Of a stretch of 64,000 bases of DNA, positions 50,901-61,554 are shown piece after piece (position 1 is the first letter of the stretch; each line of letters starts with the position of its first letter). The DNA is from Neisseria weixii (GTDB lineage Bacteria; Pseudomonadota; Gammaproteobacteria; Burkholderiales; Neisseriaceae). The stretch lies in NCBI RefSeq assembly GCF_002327085.1, contig NZ_CP023429.1, positions 2,222,383 to 2,286,382 of the forward strand, written 5' to 3'. A program made the position numbers and the translations under genes. The notes below the pieces were generated by a model that had not been told where the DNA came from, did no database searches, and worked only from the letters and a program-made list of their open reading frames with translations.

Positions 50901-52281
50901 CGGTCTCCGGTACGTCTACGGTAATCACCGGTGCAGTCGTGTCGATGGTATTACCATCATCTTTTGCAGTCGCAACATTACCAACTTTATCAGTAACCGT
51001 TGCTTCAACAGAGTATGTACCACTAGGCAATTCAGACGGCACTTCTACCTCATAGCTACCATCCGCTTTCACCGTAGTGGTCACCACTTGGGTTGAGCCG
51101 TTGGCATCGGTCACGGTCAGGGTCACCACTTGACCTTCTTCTGCATCGGTCGTGGTACCGGTAATCAAAGGTGTGTTGTCATTGGTTAAATCCGGTGCGT
51201 CAACTGTAATCAACACAGTTGTATCAATTGCACCTTCATCTGTTGCAGTAGCTGTTTTACCAGTAGTATTAGATACTGTTGCTTCAACAGTGTATTTACC
51301 ATCAGGCAATTCATCAGGTACCTCGATGAAATATTTGCCTTCTTCGTTTACCGGCACAGTCAAGGTATGCGTAACACCTTCAGAATCCGTAATTGTCAAA
51401 GTAACAATTTGGCCGATGGCATCGGAAGTGCCGATAATTAAAGGTGTGTTGTCATTTGACACTTCATCCGGTGCATCTACAGTTAACAATACAACTGAGT
51501 CGATTACGCTTGAGTCGTTTGCTTTGGCAACATTACCGGCTTTATCCGCTACAACAGCTTCAACACGATATGGACCATCAGGCAATTCATTCGGCACTTC
51601 AACCGAATAAGTACCGCCTTCCTGCACTGTGGTAGTCACAATTTGAGTGTCGCCCTTAGAATCAATAATGGTCAAAGTAACAACTTGGCCCGGCTCCACA
51701 TCATCAACGGTACCGGTAATAGTAGGCTTAGTATTAGAAGGGTCATTAGGCGCATCAACGGTGATAAACGCTTTATTGTCTTTATCATCGTCATCATTTT
51801 TAGCCAATGCAGCAGCTGCCGCACCCAACGGCAACAATGCCAACAACCACAAAGGATTTGGCGCCCACAGGCTATTGATGATTTCGCCACCCAAAGCTTG
51901 ACCTGCTTCAACCTCTTCAGCCAGCATAGTAACGGCATCAGCAGGTTCGGCACTCTCCGGAACGTATGGATACATACCGCCGTTTTCGTGTTGACCAATC
52001 AACAGGCTGCTCTTAGAAGCATCAATTTCACTTGAATAGTAGCCTTCAATAATCAAGTCGGGATTGCTGATATCAGAGCCTTCAAAAGCTACTTCCAAGT
52101 TATCGCCGACACGTTTGGTCATGATGTTTTCAGGACCAAATTGAGTCGCCTCATCGATAAACTGGTAGTTCACCTTGGATTGAGCAGGAATGCGCAATAC
52201 TTCACCAGAGGCCGTCTGAAATTGAACGGTTTCGACGGTTTCTTTAGCGTTATTGATTTTTAACGTAATGTTTTTAGACAT
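38975..52281 (-). CDS. Giant type I-secreted Ig-like/vWA/RTX adhesin (about 4437 residues after repair)
   Basis: Large surface adhesin of the BapA/LapA/SiiE type. N-terminus (52281): a 170-residue BapA-like prefix with Asp/Glu-rich parts and a hydrophobic stretch PLWLLALLPLGAAAAALAK at 143-161, no Sec signal. Next, from residue 171, about 38 Ig-like modules of about 93 residues (consensus DNTPLITGTT, VVTLTVTDANG, QVVTTTVKADGTY, VTDKAGN). Then a VCBS-like part (SGNVLDNDTLGADSPVSVV), a vWA domain with MIDAS DTSNS (near 40258) and TDGEPT, RTX repeats (GGDGDDVIFGD, then GGSGNDILFGGAGNDTLTGG) and a C-terminal secretion domain. Nine indels split it: eight one-base deletions (43090, 43536, 44387, 44677, 45528, 47095, 48530, 48625) and one insertion (40346-40349). 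Correcting all gives a whole number of codons. No ABC/MFP/TolC export genes are in the window. Confidence 0.85.
41060..50946 (-). repeat. Higher-order tandem repeat of Ig-like modules (1131-bp unit)
   Basis: Four module types A (VPETGN...PTGTVV), B (APDNSN...ANGATQ), C (APDLSN...DVEAGQ, with extra NGGKGN) and D (VPETGN...PAGSVV, KADGTYETD) alternate. The same anchor in module C recurs at 41071, 42202, 43889, 45018, 46148, 47836, 48965 and 50096. Corrected for the frameshift deletions the spacings are 1131 or 1689 bp; the longer ones hold an extra A-D pair (558 bp). From the N-terminal side the order is 1131, 1131, 1689, 1131, 1131, 1689, 1131. Units are almost identical in DNA sequence. Confidence 0.93.
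50947..51771 (-). repeat. Three divergent Ig-like modules at the start of the array
   Basis: These N-terminal modules (beginning AFITVDAPNDPSN, LLTVDAPDEVSN and LITVDAPDLTN) share the fold and spacing of the others, but differ from each other and from A-D at DNA level. They are outside the homogenised block. Module 3 contains an intragenic core DUS near 51030 coded as PSE. Confidence 0.85.
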
Positions 52282-52303
52282 TTTAAGTACCTTTTATTGT
52301 TAA

Positions 52304-53200
52304 TTATTTCTCACCGTGCAGAATGATTTCTACACGACGGTTAGGTTGGTCACATTCCTTACGAGCCTTGGCGTTTGTAGGGAAACGTTTGCGACAGTCG
52401 TTGATCAGCAATTCTTGTGCGCCACGACCTTGAGCAGAAATCAGGTTAGTATCCAAACCACTTTCGCCTAATGCACGTTTTACAGTCTCGGCACGACGAA
52501 CAGACAAGTTTTGGTTATAAGCCGGTTTACCTTCCGGATCGGTATGGCCGATGACTTCAATGCTGTTCACTTTGGCTTTGTTCTCACGGATGCCTGCGGA
52601 TACGGCGGCAATTTCCTGCTTACCTTTTTCCAACATATCTTTGTAGTCGGAGCGGTCAAACTTAAACAGAGCCGACGCTTCTAAATTGTATTTTTTCAGC
52701 ACCTGCGCACATTTAGCAGGACTAACAACACGAGATAAGGTATGATTTTGACGTTTTACACCTTTCATTTCTGCTTCGGCTTGTTCAGGCGTCACACTTT
52801 GTAAAACAGGTTGACCGTTGCCGTTATCGACAACTTTAAAGAAAGAGACCGTAGATTCGGGCAGATTGTAGTAATCGCCTGAATTGGCTTTTTTATAATA
52901 TGCTGAATCTTGACGGGTAAAATCAGCAAAGAATTTTTGGTTTTGCGCACAAATCAATTCTTGACGGTAAGCATTAGGCTGCAAAGACCCTGAGTATTCA
53001 CCATTCACGTAAATATTTACAGTAGCACCTTGCAGCGCATTGGCTTGGCGATAGAACACCACCGAAGAGCGCCCTTCCGGCACATCAGTGCTGTAAACGG
53101 TTTCTGTTGTATCCACCCACGTTTCTTTTTGTTGGTGCGCGCAACCAACCAACACGGTCACCGGCAACAAACCCCATAACAAGCTACGAAATTTCAACAT
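52304..53200 (-). CDS. OmpA-domain lipoprotein upstream of the giant adhesin
   Basis: 298 residues. The signal MLKFRSLLWGLLPVTVLVGC ends in a lipobox-like VLVGC (Cys20). A central domain of about 130 residues (VVFYRQANALQGATVNIYVN) resembles the DUF2846-type beta domain found in lipoproteins. The C-terminal OmpA/MotB-like peptidoglycan-binding domain spans about 180-298 (ALFKFDRSDYKDML, SIEVIGHTDPEGKPAYNQNL, SVRRAETVKRAL, QPNRRVEIILHG). Its stop is 22 bp before the adhesin start on the same strand, so the genes form an operon. An outer-membrane lipoprotein that grips peptidoglycan could stabilise the envelope where the adhesin is exported or held; this role is inferred. Confidence 0.88.
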   Translation of the reverse strand: MLKFRSLLWGLLPVTVLVGCAHQQKETWVDTTETVYSTDVPEGRSSVVFYRQANALQGATVNIYVNGEYSGSLQPNAYRQELICAQNQKFFADFTRQDSAYYKKANSGDYYNLPESTVSFFKVVDNGNGQPVLQSVTPEQAEAEMKGVKRQNHTLSRVVSPAKCAQVLKKYNLEASALFKFDRSDYKDMLEKGKQEIAAVSAGIRENKAKVNSIEVIGHTDPEGKPAYNQNLSVRRAETVKRALGESGLDTNLISAQGRGAQELLINDCRKRFPTNAKARKECDQPNRRVEIILHGEK

Positions 53201-53704
53201 TTTAAGCTCCTATTTATTTGATTATAATAGTTTAAATTTTTCCAAAGCACACACACGCAGATCGCCAACACAGTGCTTAAATTATTTGATAGTCATAAAA
53301 AATATCTGCTACTTGCCCGATACTAACCCTTACAGCATATAATATACGCTTTAACCGAAGTAATATTTCTATTGAATATTAACGGTAGATTAATCAGACA
53401 ACAGGTAGTTAATAGCAGCTCGTCATCGTCATTTTGACAACATTATTTAACAATCCAACCAATCCTAAAGATATAATAAATTTATGATTTTATGATATTT
53501 ATTATTTTTTAATGTGAATGGACTATACGTTGTCTGCCCTCATTCACCGAAGTTGCGGCGTTTAAACAACACCTTCCCCGCCAAATATAAAATCTGATAA
53601 AACCCATTTCATTTTCAGAGCATTTAATTAATCAAAACCTGCAAAATTTTGGTTGATTTCCGTTAAAATACCGCCTTTGCTTTTACCCGTTTTCTAAGAA
53701 ACTC
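53201..53704. other. Divergent promoter region of the adhesin operon and smc
   Basis: 504 AT-rich bases with no gene-like frame, no DUS and no known repeat. It must hold the promoters of the lipoprotein-adhesin operon (minus) and smc (plus). The absence of any repeat or DUS over this length is unusual for this window. No operator could be assigned. Confidence 0.5.
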
Positions 53705-56700
53705 ATGCGCCTTACTCATATCAAACTTTCCGGCTTCAAATCTTTCACCGACCCGACCACCATTCACGTACCGGGGCAACTGGTTGCCGTGATTGGTCCC
53801 AACGGTTGCGGCAAATCGAATGTCATTGATGCTGTGCGCTGGGTATTGGGCGAAGCTTCTGCCAAACAATTGCGGGGCGAGAGTATGCAAGACGTGATTT
53901 TCAACGGAGCCGCCACCCGACGTCCTGCACCTCGCGCTTCGGTAGAATTGGTGTTTGACAACAGTGACCACACCCTGCAAGGCGCTTGGGGACAATATGC
54001 GGAAGTCAGTATCAAACGCCAGCTTACCCGCCAAGGCGATTCTACCTACTACATCAACAACCAAGCCGTTCGCCGCCGCGACATTACCGATTTATTCTTA
54101 GGTACCGGCGTGGGCGCGCGCGGTTATGCAGTGATTGAACAAGGCATGATTTCGCGCATTATTGAAGCGCGGCCGGAAGAATTGCGTGCTTATATAGAAG
54201 AAGCGGCGGGGGTATCTAAATATAAAGAGCGCCGTAAAGAAACCGAAGGCCGTCTGAAAGATACGCGCGAACATTTGCAGCGCTTGAGCGACTTGCAAAA
54301 CGAGTTGGGGCGTCAGGTTGAAAAGTTGGAGAAACAGGCTGAAACCGCCGAGCGCTACAAAACCCTCACCGCCCAACTTAACCGACAGCAGGATTTGCTC
54401 GACTACACTCAGTGGCAGCAAGCACTGGCCACCGCCGACAAAGCTACCGCGCAACATCAATCGCTGCAAGCGCAACAGGACGAAACCGCCACGCAAATCC
54501 AAACGCTGATGGATGAAGTACACACCCTGCAAGCTGCCGAACAGGCTCAGCAGCAAAGCGTGCATGAATTGAGCACCCGCCGCGGTGTGTTGCGCGAGCA
54601 GATTGCCCGCTTGGAAGAACAAATGCGCCACCAACGCAACTTGAGCCAACGCATTGAGCGCGACCGCCAAGCGGCACAGGCGCAACTGCAGCGTATTCAC
54701 CAAGAGCAGCAACAAATCCACGCCCAACTTGAAGACACCGATATTCAAAACGAAGAAAAACAAATTGAGCTGGCCGAACTCGCCATGCAGGTGGCCGAAC
54801 ACGAAACCCAACTGCCCGAATTGGAAGAAGCCCAAGCCGCACTCAATGCCGCCTATCAGACCCAGCAAGACGAAACCGGCCGTATCAAACGCGAATTGGC
54901 TTTGAAGCAGCAACAACTTGCCCACGCCAAAGAAACTGTGCAGCAGCATGAGGCACGCAAAGGCCGTCTGAAACAGGAAAGCCACGCCCTAAATCTACCC
55001 GACGACATCGAAACCGCTGCCGCGCAAGAGCGCTCCTCCTTGCTACAAAGCCAACAAGAACATTACGAAGAACAAATCTTTGCCGCCGAAGAACAATTAA
55101 CCGCCCTGCGCGACGCTTTTCAGACGGCCTCAAATCATTTCCAAACCCTACAGCGGCAACACATTACCCTGCAAGCTCAGCAGCAGGCTTTGTCGCAATT
55201 ATTGGTGCAAACGCAGGAGGCCGCCGATTTTTGGCAAGCCACCGCACACGACAACGCGCCGCAGCTGTGGCAACACATCAGCGCACCGGACGACTGGCAG
55301 CATGCTTTAAGCGTGGTACTGGCCGAACGTTTGCAAGCGCGTGCCGTACCCGACTCCTTTAATCCGCCTTCCCCCTGCCCCCTAATCAGGCTGCATGGTT
55401 GAGCGACAAACTCACCGGAGGCCTGAAGAAATCGCTGCCCGCACAAGCCTTGTTGAACCAAATCCAAGCCCAAGCGCCTTTTCAGACGGCCTTATACCAT
55501 TGGCTCGACGGCGTATTGTGCGCGCCGAATTTGGATTACGCCCTTACCCACCAAAGCGATTTGAGCGGCCAACAAATCTGGCTCACACCGGAAGGCCATC
55601 AGGTTGATAAAGTCAGCGTGTTGCTTTACGCCGAACCTCAGCAGGAAAACCTGATTGCGCAGAAAGCCCGCTTGGACAAACTCACTACCGAACTTAGCCA
55701 ACTCTCGCCGCAACTGTCCGCTGCCGAACAAACCCGCAACCAAGCACAAGCTGCGTTGCAAGCCGCTGAAAACCATCACAAAAACCTGACCCGGCAGCAA
55801 AAACAGCACACCCAGCAATACCACCAAGCCCAGCAGCATGCCGCCGAATTATTGGCACGTACCAACCAAGGCCAAATCCGTCGCGAACACATCACGCAGG
55901 AATTGGCGCAGCTTGAAGAAGAACAAACCATTCTGATCCAGTCTTCAGAGGGGCTTGAAGACGACATCGCCGCCCTGCTCGAAGCCATTACCGAATTGGA
56001 ACACCAGCAACACAAATTTTCTGCCGACCGCCAAACCCGGCAAGGCCGTCTGAAACAGGCGCAACTTGCCCTGCTCGAAGCCAACCGCCGCTACGGCTTG
56101 GCCGAAGTGGCCGCGCACAAACTGCAACAGCAAAAACACAACCTGCAACAGCAGCTTACGCGTTTAGACGAACAAACCTTGGATTTACAGGCACGCCAGC
56201 AGGAATTGATGCTGGCTTACGAAACCGAAATGCAGGATGACGAGCAGCACATCAAGCTCGAAGAATTAATCGAAGCTGTGCAGACACTCGACGAAGAATA
56301 CGCCGTGCTGCAGGAAACCTTGAACCAAACCCAAGCGCAAGGCCGCGAACAATATGCCCGCCAGCAAACCTTGCAGGCCAAATTGCCGCAGCTTCAAGCA
56401 GCCACGCAAACTGCTTTGCTCCAACAGCAAGAAGCCTTGATTAACGCCAAGCGCTTCCATCAAAACCTGACCGAACGCAACGCCGATTTGGCGCAATTGG
56501 AAACTTTGGCCAAAGAAGCAGGCCGTCTGAACGTGTTGAACAACCAAATCGGCAGCCTCACGCAACAAATCGAAGCCTTGGGCGCGGTCAACCTCGCCGC
56601 CCTGCAGGAATTGGAAGAAGCGCGCGAACGCGACGATTATTACCGCAGCCAAAGCGAAGACGTACAGGCTGCGATTGACCTGCTCGAAGAAGCCATCGGC

Positions 56701-57195
56701 CAAATCGACAACAAAACCAAAGCGCGTTTCAAAGAAACCTTCGACGCGGTCAACGAAAAAGTACAAACCTTCTTCCCGACTCTGTTCGGCGGCGGCGAAG
56801 CGGTGCTGAAAATGATTGGCGACGACCTGCTTACCGCCGGCGTGTCGATCATGGCGCGCCCGCCCGGCAAGAAAAACAGCACCATCCATCTGCTCTCCGG
56901 CGGCGAAAAAGCCCTCACCGCCATGAGCTTGGTGTTTGCCCTGTTCAGCCTCAACCCTGCGCCGTTCTGCCTGCTCGACGAAGTGGATGCGCCGCTCGAT
57001 GATGCCAACACCTCGCGTTTCTGTAATTTGGTGAAAGAAATGTCGGCGCAAACCCAATTCCTCTACATCTCGCACAACCGCCTGACCATGGAAATGGCCG
57101 AGCAGCTCGTCGGTGTGACCATGCAGGAAAAAGGCGTATCGAGAATTGTGTCGGTAGACATCCAACAAGCGCTGCAAATGGCCGAACCGGCTTGA
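53705..57195 (+). CDS. smc: Chromosome segregation protein SMC (frameshifted)
   Basis: ATPase that compacts and segregates the chromosome with ScpA/ScpB. Head domain: MRLTHIKLSGFKSFTDPTTI and Walker A GPNGCGKSN at the N-terminus; signature LSGGEKALTAMS and Walker B CLLDEVDAPLDD at the C-terminus. Between them are two long Gln/Glu/Ala-rich coiled coils and a hinge around 55440-55640. The frame is lost at C5 (55371-55375), just before the hinge; one extra C joins NPPSP to LPPNQAAWLSDKL. Repaired length 1163 residues. Six full 12-base DUS are coded inside, as GRLK/GRLN or FQTA (54247, 54961, 55119, 55481, 56043, 56520). Confidence 0.93.
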
Positions 57196-57212
57196 TAAGC
57201 GATTGAATGAAA

Positions 57213-57248
57213 AGGCCGTCTGAAACAAAATTCTGTTTCAGACGGCCT
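57213..57248 (+). terminator. DUS-pair terminator after smc
   Basis: AGGCCGTCTGAAACA and its complement around a 6-base loop, 17 bp after the smc stop. Confidence 0.78.
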
Positions 57249-57460
57249 GAGATGTAGGAAATTGTCGGGTTGTTTACACTTTTTATGCAAAACAGCTTTT
57301 ATTTTCTGCCTAAATGATTGTTTTAGGATTGTTGAGCATTATCAAGAACCATGCGGCGTTGCCGTGCCTTTCGGCATTCTTGGCAACATTCAACAATCCC
57401 CAAATGGGTCTTCAAGCAAAAAAAAGCAAAAGTGTAAACACCATTAGGATTTTCTACACG

Positions 57461-57595
57461 CGGTAATCCGCCTTAAAATTTCAGAAACTTATTTTATTCA
57501 ATAGTTTGCCATGCTCAAAAATAGATTGCCGCCTGGGTGGGAATGACGGCTGTTTTGATTTTTATTGGTGCTTCATGAGGTTTTGCAAAGGTCTC
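57461..57595. repeat. Partial MITE-like mosaic repeat
   Basis: Shares CCTTAAAATTTCAGAAACTT, ATTTTATTCAATAG and TTGCCATGCTC with 38609-38805 and ends GAGGTTTTGCAAAGGTCTC, the family right end. The left end is missing or too eroded to see. The rest of the 411-bp gap (57249-57460) shows no gene. Confidence 0.65.
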
Positions 57596-57606
57596 GGCCT
57601 TTCACT

Positions 57607-59078
57607 TTAACTCGAACAACTCACCGCAATCCCTTCCGCCCATTCCGGTGCTGGTTGGGCGAAATCGGCAAACTCCGGCCGCGCGTCAAACGGGTTGGCC
57701 AAACAGCGGCGCAGGCGTTCGATTTCGCGATAATCACCTCGCTGCGCCAATTCGATGGCTTGTTGCGCCAGATAATTGCGCAACACATACAGCGGATTGG
57801 CCTGATTCATGCGCTGCTTGCGTTCGGTATGGCCGCTATTCTCGGCACGCAGGCGTTGGCGGTAACGGCCGGCCCAGCGTACAAACAATTGCGAATTATG
57901 CTCGCCAAACAAGGCCATTAATTCAGACGGCAACGCATCATCATGCACATTGCTGACTTCGCTTAATTTTCTGAAAAACAAAGTGAAATCGACTTTTTTG
58001 TCTTGCAACGCGGCAAACATATCGGCAATCAATTCCGCATCGTCTGCCTGCTCAGTCAGCAAACCGAGTTTCGGGCGCATGCGTTTGAGATAGGCCGTCT
58101 GAAAAGTGTCCGGCCATTGTTCCAATAAATCGTTGAGTTCTTTTTCCGGCACCAAAGATTCAAAACAATTGGCCAAAGCCGCCAAGTTCCAATGCGCGAT
58201 GTAGGGTTGGGCATGATAGGCGTAACGGCCTTCGTGGTCGGAATGGTTGCAGACGTGGCGGCGGTCGTAGCCTTCCATAAAACCGAATGGGCCGTAATCA
58301 ATGGTCAGGCCGAGTATCGACATGTTGTCGGTATTCATCACGCCGTGGCAAAAGCCGACGCTCTGCCATGCGGCAACGGTTTCGGCGGTTCGCCCGGCCA
58401 CCGTTTGCAGCATAGCCAGATAAGGATTTTCGGCTTCACGGCATTCGGAGTAATAATGCGCAATCACAAAATCGGCCAACGTTTTCAGCTCGGCTTCGCG
58501 GCCGGTGTAGAAAAAATATTCGAAGTGGCCGAAGCGGATAAAGCTCGGGGCAATGCGGGTGACCACGGCAGCGGTTTCCATCGTTTCACGATATACCCCA
58601 TCATCGCTACCCACTAAAGCCAAGGCACGTGTGGTCGGAATTTTCAGGCCATGCATGGCTTCGGAACACAAATACTCGCGTACGCTCGAGCGCAACACCG
58701 CCCTGCCGTCGGCAAAACGCGAATACGGCGTTTTGCCCGCCCCTTTCAGCTGCCATTCCCACGCTTTGCCATGCTCATCCGGCGTTTCACCCAGCAACAA
58801 TGCACGCCCATCGCCCAAGCGCGGGTGTAACCGCCGAATTGATGGCCGCTGTAAACCGTTGCAATGGGTTGCGGCTGATATTCCGTCGCGCTGCCGGAAA
58901 GATAAGCAAGGTTTGAGGCCGTCTGAAAACTTTCAGACGGCATATTCAATTCTTGAAGCAAGGTTTCGTTGACCGCAATCCAATACGGCTGATTCAGCGG
59001 CTCGGGCTTGATGGTGCTGTAAAACGTGTTGGGCAGCGTGGCAAAACACGCCGCTTTCAGGGGAAGTGTGTGCATCAT
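57607..59078 (-). CDS. selO: SelO/YdiU protein adenylyltransferase (frameshifted)
   Basis: Pseudokinase-fold enzyme that transfers AMP to protein side chains (the family is known for AMPylation). Start at 59078 (MMHTLPLKAACFATLPNTFY) after AAGGAAACC. IATVYSGHQFGGYT ends the first frame; DGRALLLGETPDEHGKAWEW, LKGAGKTPYSRFADGRAVLR and REYLCSEAMHGLKIPTTRAL continue in the second, with GVMNTDNMSILGLTIDYGPF as the catalytic loop and DYGP metal motif. GGG at 58823-58825 (coding CCC) needs one more base to join GGYT to PRLGDGRA. Repaired length 490 residues, the family norm. Confidence 0.9.
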
Positions 59079-59215
59079 GGTTTCCTTTATTATGATGGCT
59101 TCACGATAACACATTTGCGGGTGCGGATAAATGAGGCCGTCTGAATCATTACCCATCTTTCCCAGCCCTGCCCGTTTCCTTATAATGTTCATTCCCATTT
59201 TTCAGACGGCCTGAT

Positions 59216-59710
59216 ATGACCACTTTATTCCAACGTGACGAACTCAACCCCAACGACCCTGCCGAGTTTCTCTATACCTTGAGCGCAGCCTATCTCGACC
59301 ATACCGCACAAAACGGCGATGAAGAAATGGCTTCGTTAAACGACGAACAGCACACACTGGTGGCTTACTGCTATCTCGACAGCCAAGTGCAGGAAGGCGG
59401 CTTCGCGCAACTGATTGCAGCAGGTTACGGCGAATATATTTTTCACAATCCCGTGGCCGACAGCCTGCGCCGCTGGCGGATTAAGCCGACCCCGAAAATT
59501 TTAGACAAGGCCGAAGCCTTATATGAAAAATACGGCGCAGACATCGAGCAACTGGCCGAAGCGGATACACCGTTAGACAACATCCGTGCCAAGTTTGCCG
59601 ATTTTGAAGAGCTCGACGGCGAATATTACGAAACCGCCGATGAAGACATGGCCGCAACGGTGGCTTATGTACAGGCCAATTGGGACAAATTTGCCGTTAT
59701 CGGAGATTAA
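59216..59710 (+). CDS. DMP19/DUF4375-like acidic protein
   Basis: 164 residues, strongly acidic (many Asp and Glu, few Lys and Arg), cytoplasmic. The segment DSQVQEGGFAQLIAAGYGEY and FHNPVADSLRRWRI resembles the DUF4375 fold, whose neisserial member DMP19 is a DNA-mimic protein of similar size that binds the repressor NHTF. The C-terminal half (ELDGEYYETADEDMAATVAY) is the most acidic. I infer relation to DMP19 from size, charge and these motifs; identity with it is not shown. It follows a DUS on a divergent promoter with selO. Confidence 0.6.
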   Translation: MTTLFQRDELNPNDPAEFLYTLSAAYLDHTAQNGDEEMASLNDEQHTLVAYCYLDSQVQEGGFAQLIAAGYGEYIFHNPVADSLRRWRIKPTPKILDKAEALYEKYGADIEQLAEADTPLDNIRAKFADFEELDGEYYETADEDMAATVAYVQANWDKFAVIGD

Positions 59711-59735
59711 ATTTATCAACACGGTACCAAACAAT

Positions 59736-59765
59736 AAAGGCCGTATGAAATTTCAGACGGCCTTT
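59736..59765. terminator. DUS-pair terminator with one mutated arm
   Basis: AAAGGCCGTATGAAA abuts TTTCAGACGGCCTTT: a 15-bp stem with one mismatch from the left arm (GCCGTATGAA). It is shared by the DMP19-like gene and gdhA. Confidence 0.72.
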
Positions 59766-59797
59766 GATATATTTTCGGATTTTACATCACCAAAAGA

Positions 59798-61554
<1,757 letters not shown>

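Noticed and set aside
41060-50946. Long open frames on the plus strand across the adhesin array (up to about 380 codons)
   Set aside because: They are antisense shadows of the biased codon use in the repeats, recur with each unit, and have no start signals or protein-like features.
41060-50946. Tandem repeat as a possible CRISPR array
   Set aside because: Repeat units are translated Ig-like modules without spacer structure; no cas genes are present.
56266-57228. A 320-codon open frame opposite the end of smc
   Set aside because: It lies over the SMC signature and Walker B coding region and shows no domain of its own.
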